A stretch of 64,000 bases of DNA. It comes from Gammaproteobacteria bacterium. Lineage in GTDB: Bacteria; Pseudomonadota; Gammaproteobacteria; HK1. The number at the start of each line of letters is the position of its first letter. The stretch's first letter is position 1. Location: assembly GCA_009937425.1 (NCBI GenBank), contig JAACFO010000010.1, positions 1 through 64,000 of the forward strand, written 5' to 3'. The notes beneath the pieces are model-generated. The model was not told the DNA's origin. It did no database searches and was given only the letters and a program-made list of their open reading frames with translations. Of the stretch, positions 8,728-18,334 are shown piece by piece. A program made the translations under genes and the position numbers.

Positions 8728-11700
8728 ATGCCCAATCCAGCCACAGTCCGGGAGCAGCGCCTTCGCAAGACGAAAGCGCAACTGATCGACGAGATCGATT
8801 CGCTCGAACAACGCGCCGCCGCGATCGAAGTCACCTCTAGAAGCGGCGCGCCGAAGCGGGCGAAGGCGAGCGATAGCTATCTCGCCAATCAGGAGCTCGC
8901 CCATCTCGCTCGGTTCCCGTCCGAGAACCCGAACCCGGTGCTCAGGGTCATGCCCGACGGCACTGTGCTCTACGCCAACGATGCCGCTTTTGCGGTGAAT
9001 GGGCTGCTCAAGGGGCGCAAGAAGTCGACGCTCGCGCGCGACCTCGCCGGGGTTTGTGCCGAGGCGTCACGTACCGCCGAGGTCCAGGAGATCGAATTCA
9101 AAAGCGGCGATCACGTCTTCGCCTTCTCGATCGCACCGGTCGCCGACGAGACCTACATCAACATCTACGGGCGCGGCATCACCAAGCGCAAGCGGGCCGA
9201 GGAGGCGCTGCGCGAGACCCAGCAGCTCTTGGATACAATTCTCCACCATATGCCGGCCCTGGTGTACCTCAGAGATGCGAAAGGCCGCTTCAAACTTGTG
9301 AATCACAAATACGAAGAGGTGCACGACGTTGACAATGAGAAGATCCGGGGAAAGACGCTTCACGAGGTTTTTCCGAAAATGTACGCTGACGAATATGCCG
9401 GCCAGGACGCTGAGGTTTTGAAGCATCACCGGGTTCAGGAAGGCGAGGAGAGGCATTGGTTCGGCGAGGAGGAACGAACCCACGCCGTCGTGAAATTTCC
9501 GATCTTTAATATAGCCGGTGACGCCGTTGGGGTCGGTGGGGTCGACTTCGACATCACCGACCGAAAGCGAACGGAGAAGGCGCTGGCCGAGAAGGAAGCC
9601 CAACTCCGGGTCGCGCTGGACAACATGCCGGGCGGCATGACGCTCGAGGATCGTGACAGGAATTATGTGCTCTTCAATTCGCGGTACAGCGAGTTGCACG
9701 ATTACCCGGAGGGATTCCTCAAAGTCGGGATGTCTGCGCGCGAGGAGGTGCGCTTTCAGGCCGAGCGCGGCGACTTCGGCTCCGGCGAGAAAGACGAGCT
9801 GGTGGAACAGGTGCTGGCCGCCTACCAGAGCGGAAAAGCGGCAAGCTGGGAGCGAACTCTCCCCAACGGACGGACACTTCGCCTCAACGTGGCGCCAACG
9901 CCGGAGGGCGGCTATGCCACGATCGCCACCGACATCACCGAATTGAAGCGCCGCGAGAAGGAACTGGCCGAGAAGGAAGCGCAACTCCGGGTCGCGCTGG
10001 ACAATATGCCGGGGGGCATGATGCTTGGCGATCGCGACCTCAACTATGTGGTCTTCAATGCGCAGTATAGCGAGTTGTGCGAATTCCCCGACGGCCTACT
10101 CGAGGTAGGCGGGTCTATTCGCGACGAGTTGCGCTATCAGGCCGACCGTGGCGACTTCGGCCCCGGCGACAAGGACGCGCTGATCGAGGAAGTGCTCGCT
10201 GTCTATCTCCGAGGCGAGGCGGCGAGCTGGGAACGAACAATTGCCAGCAGCGGACGGACGCTCGAGATCTACGTCGCGCCGACGCCCGAGGGCGGCTACG
10301 CCAGCATCCTCACCGATATCACCGCGCGCAAGAAGGCCGAGCAGAAGCTCGCGGAGAAGGAGGCGCTCTTGCGCCTCGCCCTCGACAACATGACCGATGG
10401 CATCTTCGTGCTCGATCGGGACATGCGGGTACTGATGTGGAATGAGCGCTACCTGGAATTGCTGGAGACGGCGAAGGGCTGGATCAAGAGGGGCACCCCG
10501 GCCCGTGAAGGCGCCCTCTACTTGGCGAAGCTGGGCTTCTTCGGTCCGGGCAGGGCCGAAGAGTTGGCGGATGCGCGCGTCAAGGACTTGGCCAGCAACG
10601 AATACGACAACTGGGAACTCAAGACGCCGTCGGGCCGCTACCTCGACGTCCGCAAGTCGCCACTCGAGGACGGCGGTGCGGTGGTCACTCTGACCGATAT
10701 CACTGAGCGTAGGACGGCCGAGCAGCTTCAGCAAACCATCATCGACGGCATTGACTACGGGGTGCTGTTCATGGACGCGGACCTGCGAGTCCGTCTGAGC
10801 AACCGGGCCTACCGGGAGCTCTGGAACATGCCGGCAGAGTACCTCGAGAGCCACCCGAGCCTGCGCGAGGATATGGAGTACTCTCGCGGGCAAGGAAACT
10901 ACGAGGAGGCCATCGAGAGAAACTGGGAGGCTTACGTGGACCGAAGGGTCGCCGAGATCCGAGCCGGGGACGTCGGGCCGGTCGAAATGCCGTTGGCAGA
11001 CGGGCGTGTCGTCTGGTACCGGTGTATCGCGCTCCCTGATAGGGGGCGCATGCTCACCTACTACGACATCACCGAGCTCAAGCGCAAGGAGGAGGCCCTG
11101 CGCAAGAGCGAAGAGCGCTACGCCCTCGCCATGAAGGGCTCGAATGACGGCCTCTGGGATTGGAATCTACTAGCTGATGAGATTTACGTCTCCCCGTACA
11201 TTGCGGAGCTGTTTGGACTGCCTACTCAGAGTCCCAAGACGGCGCGGGCGGAGATGAGAACCAAAATTCACCCTGATGACCTCGAAGCAGTCCTTGATGC
11301 TTGGCACGCGCATTCGGACGGTAACACTGACTTCTACGCGTGCGAGTACCGAGTGCTTGGGCAGGATGAGCGCTACCGATGGGTACATAGCCGCGGGTTG
11401 TGCCTCAGAGATGAGCGTGGCACTCCCTACCGCGCGGCCGGCTCAATTGGTGACATTACGGAACGCAAAGCAGCAGAAGCGGAGCTTCGCGAGGCGAGAG
11501 AGATGGCGCTACAAGCGAGCGAAGCCAAGTCGAGTTTCCTTGCCAACATGAGCCACGAGTTGCGCACACCACTTAACGCCATCATCGGCATTGCGGAAAT
11601 GCTTCTGGAGGAGGCCGAAGAAAGCGGTGACGAAGAACAGGCGGAACCGATGGGGCGTATCAATGGCGCCGGAAAGCACCTGCTTGAACTGATCAACGAG

Positions 11701-12243
11701 ATTCTGGATCTCTCGAAGATCGAAGCAGGGAGGATGGAGCTCCATCTTCAGGAGTTCGAGCTCGCTACACTCCTCAATGAAGTGGTGACCACAGCGAGGC
11801 CACTCGCAGAGGCCGGCAACAACCGGCTAACCCTAAATTGTGCCGAAGCGCTCGGCACTGTACACGCGGATCCGACTCGCCTTCGACAAGTGATTCTGAA
11901 TCTTCTGAGCAATGCATGTAAATTCACGAAGGACGGTGCCGTCGATGTGACGGTAAGACACACAGAGATGTCCGGGCGCGAAGGCATCACGATCAGCGTG
12001 AAGGATTCGGGTATCGGGCTGACACCCGAGCAGATAAATAGGTTGTTTGAACCATTCAGTCAGGCGGATACCTCGACCGCAGTAGAATATGGCGGTACCG
12101 GGCTCGGGCTCACGATCAGTCGGGAGTTCTGCCGTCTGATGGATGGTGACATTGAGCTCCATAGCGAGCCTGGAACGGGCTCTACTTTCGAGGTGCGGCT
12201 ACCTCGAATCGTCGAGCCCTTGGCTCCACCAACGGACCGCTAG
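8728..12243 (+). CDS. soluble multi-PAS sensor histidine kinase
   Basis: 1171 aa from ATG 8728, chosen over ATG 8704 because GAGGAGAGG sits just before it. There is no signal peptide or membrane segment, so it senses a cytoplasmic cue. A short coiled start is followed by about seven PAS modules, several joined by the helical linker AEKEAQLR. Three consecutive units starting at 9586, 9967 and 10351 (periods 381 and 384 bases) are recent tandem copies of one PAS-7-like domain. The dimerisation domain has the phospho-acceptor in [11 protein letters not shown] (His943), followed by the ATPase N box (LLSNACKF), G1 (DSGIGL) and G2 (GGTGLGL). No receiver or output domain is fused and no response regulator gene is next to it, so its partner is elsewhere. 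Confidence 0.9.
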   Translation: MPNPATVREQRLRKTKAQLIDEIDSLEQRAAAIEVTSRSGAPKRAKASDSYLANQELAHLARFPSENPNPVLRVMPDGTVLYANDAAFAVNGLLKGRKKSTLARDLAGVCAEASRTAEVQEIEFKSGDHVFAFSIAPVADETYINIYGRGITKRKRAEEALRETQQLLDTILHHMPALVYLRDAKGRFKLVNHKYEEVHDVDNEKIRGKTLHEVFPKMYADEYAGQDAEVLKHHRVQEGEERHWFGEEERTHAVVKFPIFNIAGDAVGVGGVDFDITDRKRTEKALAEKEAQLRVALDNMPGGMTLEDRDRNYVLFNSRYSELHDYPEGFLKVGMSAREEVRFQAERGDFGSGEKDELVEQVLAAYQSGKAASWERTLPNGRTLRLNVAPTPEGGYATIATDITELKRREKELAEKEAQLRVALDNMPGGMMLGDRDLNYVVFNAQYSELCEFPDGLLEVGGSIRDELRYQADRGDFGPGDKDALIEEVLAVYLRGEAASWERTIASSGRTLEIYVAPTPEGGYASILTDITARKKAEQKLAEKEALLRLALDNMTDGIFVLDRDMRVLMWNERYLELLETAKGWIKRGTPAREGALYLAKLGFFGPGRAEELADARVKDLASNEYDNWELKTPSGRYLDVRKSPLEDGGAVVTLTDITERRTAEQLQQTIIDGIDYGVLFMDADLRVRLSNRAYRELWNMPAEYLESHPSLREDMEYSRGQGNYEEAIERNWEAYVDRRVAEIRAGDVGPVEMPLADGRVVWYRCIALPDRGRMLTYYDITELKRKEEALRKSEERYALAMKGSNDGLWDWNLLADEIYVSPYIAELFGLPTQSPKTARAEMRTKIHPDDLEAVLDAWHAHSDGNTDFYACEYRVLGQDERYRWVHSRGLCLRDERGTPYRAAGSIGDITERKAAEAELREAREMALQASEAKSSFLANMSHELRTPLNAIIGIAEMLLEEAEESGDEEQAEPMGRINGAGKHLLELINEILDLSKIEAGRMELHLQEFELATLLNEVVTTARPLAEAGNNRLTLNCAEALGTVHADPTRLRQVILNLLSNACKFTKDGAVDVTVRHTEMSGREGITISVKDSGIGLTPEQINRLFEPFSQADTSTAVEYGGTGLGLTISREFCRLMDGDIELHSEPGTGSTFEVRLPRIVEPLAPPTDR
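9586..10733 (+). repeat. three tandem PAS-domain coding units, ~382 bp each
   Basis: Units begin at 9586, 9967 and 10351 with GCCGAGAAGGAAGCCCAACT, the same with one change, and GCGGAGAAGGAGGCGCTCTT. Units 1 and 2 are close at the DNA level over most of their length (for example CGGGTCGCGCTGGACAA in both); unit 3 is more diverged. This is in-frame duplication inside the kinase gene (127 and 128 codons). Confidence 0.8.
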
Positions 12244-12867
12244 TCCTCAGACTTCCTTCTTTGGCGCGAAGCACTCAGCAAAAACATTTCAGATAGTCGA
12301 CGCTAGGCTTGGGACAACTTTCGCGACCAGGTAAAGCAGTGCGAGCCGGGGGGCAAGTGCATAGCCGATGGTGTACCCGTCATCCATGAATAGCAGGCCA
12401 CGTCGCGCCATGCCATTTGCATCGGGCACAACTGAATCACTTCACGTCTAGGACATTGTAGACGGTCCCCCTGAGAAACACGGCCTTGTTCCGAGTTATG
12501 TTGGTCCCTCGTCCGGTCAGCTCCACGAAGCAGACATTGGAGCATAAATGATTCGAAGGACAGGTTTGGGTCGGTGCTTGCCAACTACCACATGACTTCT
12601 GGATGACCGCTTTCAGTATGAGCAGCCGTTCGCCGACGGTGGAGGAATGGCCAGAGATGGCCGTTTTTAGCCTCATGCACCGCAGCATCATCGTATGCCG
12701 CCGCAATGCCCTCTGAACGGCGAAAGCCGCCCATTCCGGCCATTCCAAAGAAAGGCGGAAGCCGTGTGTTACTTGTCGCCGTCGTCGAGCCTTACGAGGC
12801 CCGTGCGGTGCGCGACCAGACGAAATCCAAACGTGGCAATAGCTAGAAGCGGGAGACGACCACCCAC
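12244..12867. other. 624-bp gap between convergent genes; partial repeat copy
   Basis: Lies between the converging kinase and MBL genes. It holds the upstream module of the hairpin repeat at 12597-12667. Two overlapping minus-strand frames near 12303-12584 and 12437-12886 lack a credible ribosome site and recognisable motifs; parts such as DDGYTIGYALAPRLALLYLV could be worn coding sequence, but I cannot support a gene. Confidence 0.4.
12597..12667 (+). repeat. dispersed hairpin repeat, partial copy 5 (upstream module only)
   Basis: TCTGGATGACCGCTTTCAG, then GCAGCCGTTCGCCGACGGTGG and GAGATGGCCGTTTTT match 3612-3685 closely. The GATGAAATT core that follows in copy 2 is absent. Confidence 0.65.
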
Positions 12868-14031
12868 CTACCTGATTTCTTCCCACCAGTTGTGAGAGAC
12901 GAAAGGCTGGCCAGCGACTACGACTTCGCCCACACGAGGAGTTACTAGATCCACACTATTCGCATTGGCCGCCTCAACCGCTCGTTTTACGGGCTCATCC
13001 CAGTCATGAAACGCTATGTTGAACGTTCCCCAATGCACGGGAAGCATGCGACGTGCTTGAAGAGCAAGATGTGCCTTAATCGCATCCTCAGGATTCATGT
13101 TGCTGTAGGTCCACGACGCACCAGGACCGTACTGCCCAATTCTGATTATGCTTAGGTCAAAAGACCCCAGTTGATTACCTATTAGCTGGAAGTGATCCGA
13201 AAATCCTGTGTCTCCGCTATAGAAGACCCTGTGTTTAGGCCCCACGATCGACCAGGAAGACCAGAACGTCTCCTTGTAGTCGAAAATCCCTCGACTCGAG
13301 TAGTGTTGGGCCGGCGTGCAGATTATTGTCAGGTCCCCAATCTCTGCTGATTCCCACCAATCCAGTTCAACGATGCGGCTTTCTGGTACCCCCCATTCGT
13401 CCAAATGGGCTCCGACCCCAAGAGGAACAAAAAATCTCGCCCCCCTGGAGGATAGATGTTGGATCGTGCGCATATCCAAGTGGTCATAGTGATCATGCGA
13501 AATCATCACTGCATCGACATTCTGGAGATCCTTAAGCGCGATTGGCGGCGGATGGAAACGTCTCGGGCCAATGCCGCCAAAGGGCGAGGCGTGGTCTGAG
13601 AACACTGGATCGACCAGCAAACGAAGACCATCCAGTTCTATGTACACGCTTGAATGGCCTAGCCAAGCTGCGCGCAACCCAGGCGGAGGCTGAGCTCCCA
13701 TTAGCTTGGGCGGGATGTTTGATATCGGAATAGCTGATGGCGGAATCCGTGTCTGATCCCCAAGAAACTGCTCGATCAGGTATTGCCAGACATCGCCCAA
13801 CTCCAACGGTGGGTGAGGTAAGGTATTTGCGAATCTGCCATCCTGATAGTGAGGAGATGCCTCTGCCTTTCTCAACCGTTCCCCGGAGACGGTTCCACCA
13901 AACGACGACCAATTTCGTAGGAATAGAGCGCTTGCGGCGACGACGAATACAAGAACGGCGATCGCCCATTTGAATCTGCGACTTTTTGAACCGCTCGCTG
14001 CGTTGCGTACATGGGGATCGCGTTCGGTCAT
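12868..14031 (-). CDS. membrane-anchored MBL-fold hydrolase, NAPE-PLD/UlaG-like
   Basis: 387 aa. Residues ~22-38 form one membrane span (FKWAIAVLVFVVAASALFL) after a basic start, so the enzyme is probably anchored in the inner membrane facing the periplasm. The metal site HxHxDH is SHDHYDHLD (His179, His181, Asp183, His184), followed by YSGDTGFSDHF and LPVHWGTF, as in the N-acyl-phosphatidylethanolamine phospholipase D-like branch. The family hydrolyses phosphodiesters or lactones; a membrane-lipid substrate is plausible from the anchor and the LGDVWQYL region, but this is inference. It stands alone between repeat-bearing gaps. Confidence 0.85.
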   Translation of the reverse strand: MTERDPHVRNAASGSKSRRFKWAIAVLVFVVAASALFLRNWSSFGGTVSGERLRKAEASPHYQDGRFANTLPHPPLELGDVWQYLIEQFLGDQTRIPPSAIPISNIPPKLMGAQPPPGLRAAWLGHSSVYIELDGLRLLVDPVFSDHASPFGGIGPRRFHPPPIALKDLQNVDAVMISHDHYDHLDMRTIQHLSSRGARFFVPLGVGAHLDEWGVPESRIVELDWWESAEIGDLTIICTPAQHYSSRGIFDYKETFWSSWSIVGPKHRVFYSGDTGFSDHFQLIGNQLGSFDLSIIRIGQYGPGASWTYSNMNPEDAIKAHLALQARRMLPVHWGTFNIAFHDWDEPVKRAVEAANANSVDLVTPRVGEVVVAGQPFVSHNWWEEIR

Positions 14032-14388
14032 GAGCTGGTGATTTCAGAGAACCCGCATCGAGGATCACGCATCAACTCGTCTAGGTTACTACACGGACAC
14101 GGCCGTGGCCGCTACTGCCCGGCAACGTTGATGAGGCCCTCCAGCACACCAACGTGTCGCCGACGGTCGCTAACTGGCAATGCCGACGACCCCGAAATCG
14201 ACTTCGGCTGGGCGGCTGGCTCGGCTTTCATTCCGTCTGCTAATGGCCGTTTCTCGCCGTTAGGCGATGAAATCCATCCGTGGATGCTCAACGGCGGCTC
14301 CCGACCCAAAGCCGTCGTCCGTGGTCGCGACCAGCGCGGTTTTCTGCTGCTTTGTTCGGCGTGGTTGGCAACCGCGCCAGATGTAGAG
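14032..14388. other. 357-bp gap holding a hairpin-repeat copy
   Basis: Carries the MBL gene leader and repeat copy 6. A plus-strand ORF over 14011-14598 runs through the repeat and into the antisense of the GFA gene, so it is treated as a shadow. Confidence 0.45.
14221..14325 (+). repeat. dispersed hairpin repeat, copy 6
   Basis: AATGGCCGTTTCTCGCCGTT followed by AGGCGATGAAATCCATCCG, TGGATGCTCAACGGCGGC and CGACCCAAAGCCGTCGTCCG. Outer arms CGCCGTT/AACGGCG pair fully; the inside differs from copy 1 and folds as ATCCA-TCCG-TGGAT instead. Confidence 0.7.
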
Positions 14389-15234
14389 CTATCCGGGAAC
14401 TTCTTTGAAACACGGCAAATCGTCCGTGATCGTGTACCACGGTGCCATAGATCCAGTGTAGATATGATCGTCAACACCACGGCCTGGATCGTCGTCCAGC
14501 GATCCGAAGGGGATAATCGCGAAGTCGCGATCCACGTCAAGCCGCGGCATGCCCGATCCGCAGCGAATGCAGAAACTCTGGGTAAAGAATCGCGCTGACG
14601 GCAGTTTGTACGTTTTCAGCTTGTTCTCACCGCGCACGAACACCACGCCGTCTATTGCAGTAAAACCGTTGGTCGCATGTGCGGCTGCGCGTGCTTTGCG
14701 ACAGCGTGAGCAATGGCAGTTGTGCACAGACTTTATTGGTGTCCTTACCTCATAGGCGACATCACCACAAAGACAACTGCCCCGCAGTACGCCGACTTCG
14801 CCCTTTCCGTGCCCGGGGTGTTCTACAACCGGACCGTCATCCGGCTCCGGATAGGCCTCGAATTGCTGCAGATTGTCTCCGATGGTATGCCACGGCGCCT
14901 TCGACGGGGCGAAGATGTGCGCAGTTGGACGAACCCCAGGATCTTCGTTCAGACAGCCGGCAGGCATAGCTATCCGCTCTTGGCCAATTGACTCCGGCAC
15001 CACGGAACCACAGTTACTGCAAAATGCCCGTATGGAGCCTGGAGAGGATTCGTAGTGGGCTACAGCATCCTCATCCGACAACCAGCGAAAACTGTCACGC
15101 GTCGTATTCACATAGGTCGCAAACGGCGCGGCATGTGCTTTGCGGCACATGGAGCAGTGACAGTGGGTCATATTGTCCAACGCCCCATCGACCTGCCAAC
15201 TCACCGATCCACACAAACAACTACCAGTAATCAT
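14389..15234 (-). CDS. tandem GFA-domain (glutathione-dependent formaldehyde-activating-like) protein
   Basis: 281 aa made of two complete GFA/CENP-V zinc domains joined by a short acidic linker. Domain 1 has GSCLCGSVSW, CHCSMCRK and CSNCGS; domain 2 has GSCLCGDVAYEV, CHCSRCRKA and CIRCGSG. Each ends in the family signature (HIFAPSKAPWHTIGD; HIYTGSMAPWYTITDDL). Eight or more cysteines per protein should bind two zincs per domain pair. Known single-domain members bind glutathione-formaldehyde adducts or have unknown roles, so the substrate here is uncertain. The two halves are clearly diverged, so the fusion is old. A broken third GFA copy is at 1396. Confidence 0.88.
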   Translation of the reverse strand: MITGSCLCGSVSWQVDGALDNMTHCHCSMCRKAHAAPFATYVNTTRDSFRWLSDEDAVAHYESSPGSIRAFCSNCGSVVPESIGQERIAMPAGCLNEDPGVRPTAHIFAPSKAPWHTIGDNLQQFEAYPEPDDGPVVEHPGHGKGEVGVLRGSCLCGDVAYEVRTPIKSVHNCHCSRCRKARAAAHATNGFTAIDGVVFVRGENKLKTYKLPSARFFTQSFCIRCGSGMPRLDVDRDFAIIPFGSLDDDPGRGVDDHIYTGSMAPWYTITDDLPCFKEVPG

Positions 15235-15639
15235 GGCTCACCTCGTTTATCGAAAAGCCGCGCATCATACCAGGACATTCCGCTGTGAATTATCCAGTTC
15301 CCTATCCGAAAAGGGAATCCAGAGAACCTGTAATCCTGCGCCTCCAAGCTGCCCGTGTGCACAGCATCGGCTTGAGGTGCCGGGCGAGACCTGAACGTAG
15401 AATTGCCAATGTCCGGAAGTGGCCGAATTTGGCGTTATCTCAAAGCCCGTGTATACGCTATGTATTCGACTGCAGGTCACCTCTGTCACCCAGGCGGCTA
15501 ACGACCCTTGTCGGAGGTGCAGACTTGGCTGTTTATGGCATAATTTTACGCCGCTCAGGCGCACAGGCGCCTGAATGGTGTGCGGATGGCCGAAGTTACC
15601 AGCTGATTCGTGCGCTACCGGGAAACAAGGAGAACGGAG
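15235..15639. other. 405-bp divergent intergenic region
   Basis: Separates the divergent GFA and amidohydrolase genes and must hold both promoters. A short inverted repeat, CAGGCGCACAGGCGCCTG near 15556, lies about 70 bases upstream of the amidohydrolase start and might be an operator. No gene is supported. Confidence 0.4.
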
Positions 15640-16986
15640 ATGAGAAAAGCACTGATTGGAATTTTTGTCGCCTGCCTGAGTGGTGGAGTAGCGATTGCGC
15701 AGGAAGAAGCTCCTGCACAGACGCTCATCACTAATGTGCAGATCTTTGACGGCGTCAACGAGAAACGGATGGCCGGTAACGTCCTTGTGGAAGGCAATCT
15801 AATCAAGCAGATTTCGGCCCAATCCATAAGTGCGCCCAACGCGACTGTTGTTGACGGTGGTGGTGGCACATTGATGCCGGGTCTGATCGAGGCACACGCC
15901 CATCTCGCACTGCATGGTGATCTATTTCAAACGAGAAACGATCTGAACTGGATGTATGTGGGTGCGAAATCAGGTGCTGAAGCCACGCACATGCTCATGC
16001 GTGGCTTCACTACCGCGCGTGATGCGGGCGGCCCGGTAAACGGCTTGAGAAAGGTTATCGACGCCGGCCATGTTGTCGGCCCGCGCATCTACGCAGCCGG
16101 TCCACCAGTCAGTCAGACGGGCGGGCACTTTGACATCCGTGGCCTGAACGAACCCAACTATTACTTTCTGGGTATCCCCGATGCCAAGCAGTTTATGGAG
16201 TGGGGCTATCTGGCCGACGGCGTGGCCGAAGTTCAGAAAGCAACTCGGGAAGTGTTCAGGAAGGGCTCATCCCACGTCAAGATCATGGCAGGCGGCGGCG
16301 TGGCTACCGTGTACGATCCGCTGGATGGACTTCAATTCACACCGGAAGAAATCCGAGCAATTGTTGTCGAGGCCGAGAAAGTCGGCTCCTACGCCATGGC
16401 GCATATATACACGCCTGAGGCGATTACCATCGCGCTGGAAGCGGGGGTGAAGAGCATCGATCATGGCATGTTGATCGACGACAAGACCATGAAGCTGCTG
16501 AAGAAGAAAGATGCGTTCCTGGTCCCCAGTCTCGCTGTCGGCCTGTTTACGCCCGAAGAACTGGCTTTTGCCTGGCCGACACCGGAAACCAAGGCGAAGG
16601 GTGCTCGCATAATCGCCGGCATGGAAAATGAAGTAATGCTGGCCAAGAAATACAAAGTCAAAATAGGTTTTGGTACGGATTTCTTCGGGCCTACAAATGC
16701 GGCATTTGCAATGCAGGCTTTGGAGTTCAAAGCGCGGGCAAAATATTTTACGCCTGTAGAAATTCTGAGACAGGTCACTTCGACTAACGCAGCTATCGTG
16801 GCGATGTCGGGCCCGATGATGAACCCGTATCTGGATGGCCCGTTGGGCGTGATTCGGGAGGGGGCGTACGCCGATATCCTCATCGTTAACGGCAATCCGC
16901 TGGACGACGTTGAGATCTTGGGCGATGCAAAGAAAAACATCCCCCTCATCATGAAGGATGGCGTGATCTACAAGAACACGCTGTAG
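15640..16986 (+). CDS. secreted metal-dependent amidohydrolase (imidazolonepropionase/prolidase-like)
   Basis: 448 aa from ATG 15640, preceded by AAGGAGAACGGAG. Signal peptide MRKALIGIFVACLSGGVAIA, probably cleaved before QEE, so periplasmic. Binuclear metal site in the usual order: GLIEAHAHLALHG (HxH), HVKIMAGGG (carboxylated Lys), MAHIYTPEA, SIDHGMLID and IGFGTDFFG (Asp). This family of amidohydrolases removes acyl or aminoacyl groups from small amides, Xaa-Pro or Xaa-Arg dipeptides and similar compounds. It is the exported member of three such enzymes in this window (others at 32493 and 41326). The porin gene follows 6 bases later and is probably co-transcribed. Confidence 0.88.
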   Translation: MRKALIGIFVACLSGGVAIAQEEAPAQTLITNVQIFDGVNEKRMAGNVLVEGNLIKQISAQSISAPNATVVDGGGGTLMPGLIEAHAHLALHGDLFQTRNDLNWMYVGAKSGAEATHMLMRGFTTARDAGGPVNGLRKVIDAGHVVGPRIYAAGPPVSQTGGHFDIRGLNEPNYYFLGIPDAKQFMEWGYLADGVAEVQKATREVFRKGSSHVKIMAGGGVATVYDPLDGLQFTPEEIRAIVVEAEKVGSYAMAHIYTPEAITIALEAGVKSIDHGMLIDDKTMKLLKKKDAFLVPSLAVGLFTPEELAFAWPTPETKAKGARIIAGMENEVMLAKKYKVKIGFGTDFFGPTNAAFAMQALEFKARAKYFTPVEILRQVTSTNAAIVAMSGPMMNPYLDGPLGVIREGAYADILIVNGNPLDDVEILGDAKKNIPLIMKDGVIYKNTL

Positions 16987-16992
16987 CACCCC

Positions 16993-18288
16993 GTGGCCCG
17001 GCGAGTGACCAGAACGGTATTGCTGCTCGTGGTGGTGAGCTTCACCATGACGTGGCCGGCGTTCGCACAGAATACTTCCGGGCAAGCCGACTGGACGGCG
17101 GGCATTTCTGATGCCGGTCGATTCGGTGGGCCTGGTTCCGTCGGCGACACCATCGCGGACGATCGCGAGGCCCGGGATCCGGCCTTTCGCCTTCCGGCCC
17201 TGGACGAAGCCCGCAAGGACTGGTTCACATGGAAGGACCGCGTGCAGAAGGAGCACGGCCTGGCCATGGGCTTCGACTACACGGCCGCGTTTCTCGGAGC
17301 TACGGATAGCCTCGGTGATCGTCGGGCCTCCGGCGGCATGATCCGCTCCTTCGGCTACTGGGATTTGACCGGCCGTGGCACGGCGAACACCGGCGCCTTC
17401 GTCTGGAAGCTCGAGCACCGGCACCGCTACGGCAACATCGCGCCCAACGCTCTTGCATCCAGTATCGGCTACGTCGGTGTTTTCGAGCCGCCCTTCAGTG
17501 ACCAGGGCCTTCGGTTTACCAACCTTTTCTGGCGTCAGCGATTCTCCGGCGGTCGGGCGACGATCACCGGTGGCTTTCTGGACACCACGGATTACGTGGA
17601 CACCTTTGCCCTGGCCAGCCCCTGGACGGGGTTCATGAACTTCGCCTTCAGCACCGGTACGACCACTATCGCGTTACCCGACGATGCGACCCTCGGTGTC
17701 GCAGGCGGGACCATGCTCGGCAAGAACCTTTATCTGCTCGCCGGTCTGACCAACGCCAATGCGGATCCGAAGAGCCCGTTCAGCGAGGTCGATTCGTTTT
17801 TCAGTGACAACGAGTACTTCACCAGCGTCGAGATCGGCTGGACGGCCGAGCACAGCCGCATCTACTTCGACAATGCCCACGTCACCTTGTGGCACTCCGA
17901 TAGTCGTCAGAAGGCCAACGTGCCCGGGGGCTGGGGTGCTGCCTTCTCCTTCGTACGCTACCTTGGAGAGCGCTGGATGCCCTTCGTGCGCGGCGGCTTC
18001 GCCGATGACGGCGGCACGCTCATGGAGAAGTCAGTCAGCGCCGGATTCGGCTACGACCTCGTGCCAAAGCGCGGCCTGCTCGGTTTCGGTTTCAACTGGG
18101 GGCAGCCTAACGAGAACACTTTCGGGACGGGTCTCGGCGATCAATATGCGCTGGAGCTCTTTTATCGAATGAACCTGACCGAGCAGTTTACGGTCACGCC
18201 GGACATCCAGTACCTGAACAACCCGGCGCTCAATCCCACCGAGGACTCCATCTGGGTGTTCGGTATTCGCGCGCGGCTGGCGATTTAG
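16993..18288 (+). CDS. OprB-family carbohydrate-selective porin
   Basis: 431 aa outer-membrane beta-barrel, GTG start six bases after the amidohydrolase stop. Signal peptide about residues 1-25 (LLLVVVSFTMTWPAFA). The barrel shows the alternating strands and aromatic girdle typical of OprB, including LTGRGTANTGAFVWKLEHRH, GYVGVFEPPFSDQGLRFTNL and a C-terminal strand SIWVFGIRARLAI. OprB porins pass sugars and related small polar solutes. Linked to a periplasmic amidohydrolase, it may bring that enzyme's substrate across the outer membrane. Terminal Ile instead of Phe is slightly unusual for a porin. Confidence 0.88.
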   Translation: MARRVTRTVLLLVVVSFTMTWPAFAQNTSGQADWTAGISDAGRFGGPGSVGDTIADDREARDPAFRLPALDEARKDWFTWKDRVQKEHGLAMGFDYTAAFLGATDSLGDRRASGGMIRSFGYWDLTGRGTANTGAFVWKLEHRHRYGNIAPNALASSIGYVGVFEPPFSDQGLRFTNLFWRQRFSGGRATITGGFLDTTDYVDTFALASPWTGFMNFAFSTGTTTIALPDDATLGVAGGTMLGKNLYLLAGLTNANADPKSPFSEVDSFFSDNEYFTSVEIGWTAEHSRIYFDNAHVTLWHSDSRQKANVPGGWGAAFSFVRYLGERWMPFVRGGFADDGGTLMEKSVSAGFGYDLVPKRGLLGFGFNWGQPNENTFGTGLGDQYALELFYRMNLTEQFTVTPDIQYLNNPALNPTEDSIWVFGIRARLAI

Positions 18289-18307
18289 TCCGGGAAGTTC
18301 CGGACAC

Positions 18308-18333
18308 CCTATTGATAGACCCTATTTATAGAC
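18308..18333 (+). repeat. two 13-bp direct repeats in the leader of the nitronate monooxygenase gene
   Basis: CCTATTGATAGAC and CCTATTTATAGAC, 12 of 13 identical and directly adjacent, end one base before the ATG at 18335. They take the place where a ribosome site would be; no purine-rich site is visible. Confidence 0.6.
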
Positions 18334-18334
18334 C

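Noticed and set aside
12437-12886. 149-codon minus-strand ORF next to the MBL gene
   Set aside because: Runs through the repeat module at 12600, overlaps the end of the MBL gene and has no motif; might contain worn coding sequence but cannot be supported.
2262-14325. The hairpin repeats as attC sites of a chromosomal integron
   Set aside because: Copy 6 has GTTAGGC and GCTCAAC, which fit GTTRRRY and RYYYAAC, and there is one repeat per gap. But the two cores are in the wrong order for an attC, the GTT core is not kept in copies 1-4 (GTTCAGG, GCTCAAG, ATTGAGG), the genes are large and on both strands, and no integrase is seen.
15556-15573. Inverted repeat CAGGCGCACAGGCGCCTG as an operator of the amidohydrolase gene
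   Set aside because: Short and GC-rich, with no regulator gene nearby; chance occurrence is likely, so it is mentioned only in the gap entry.
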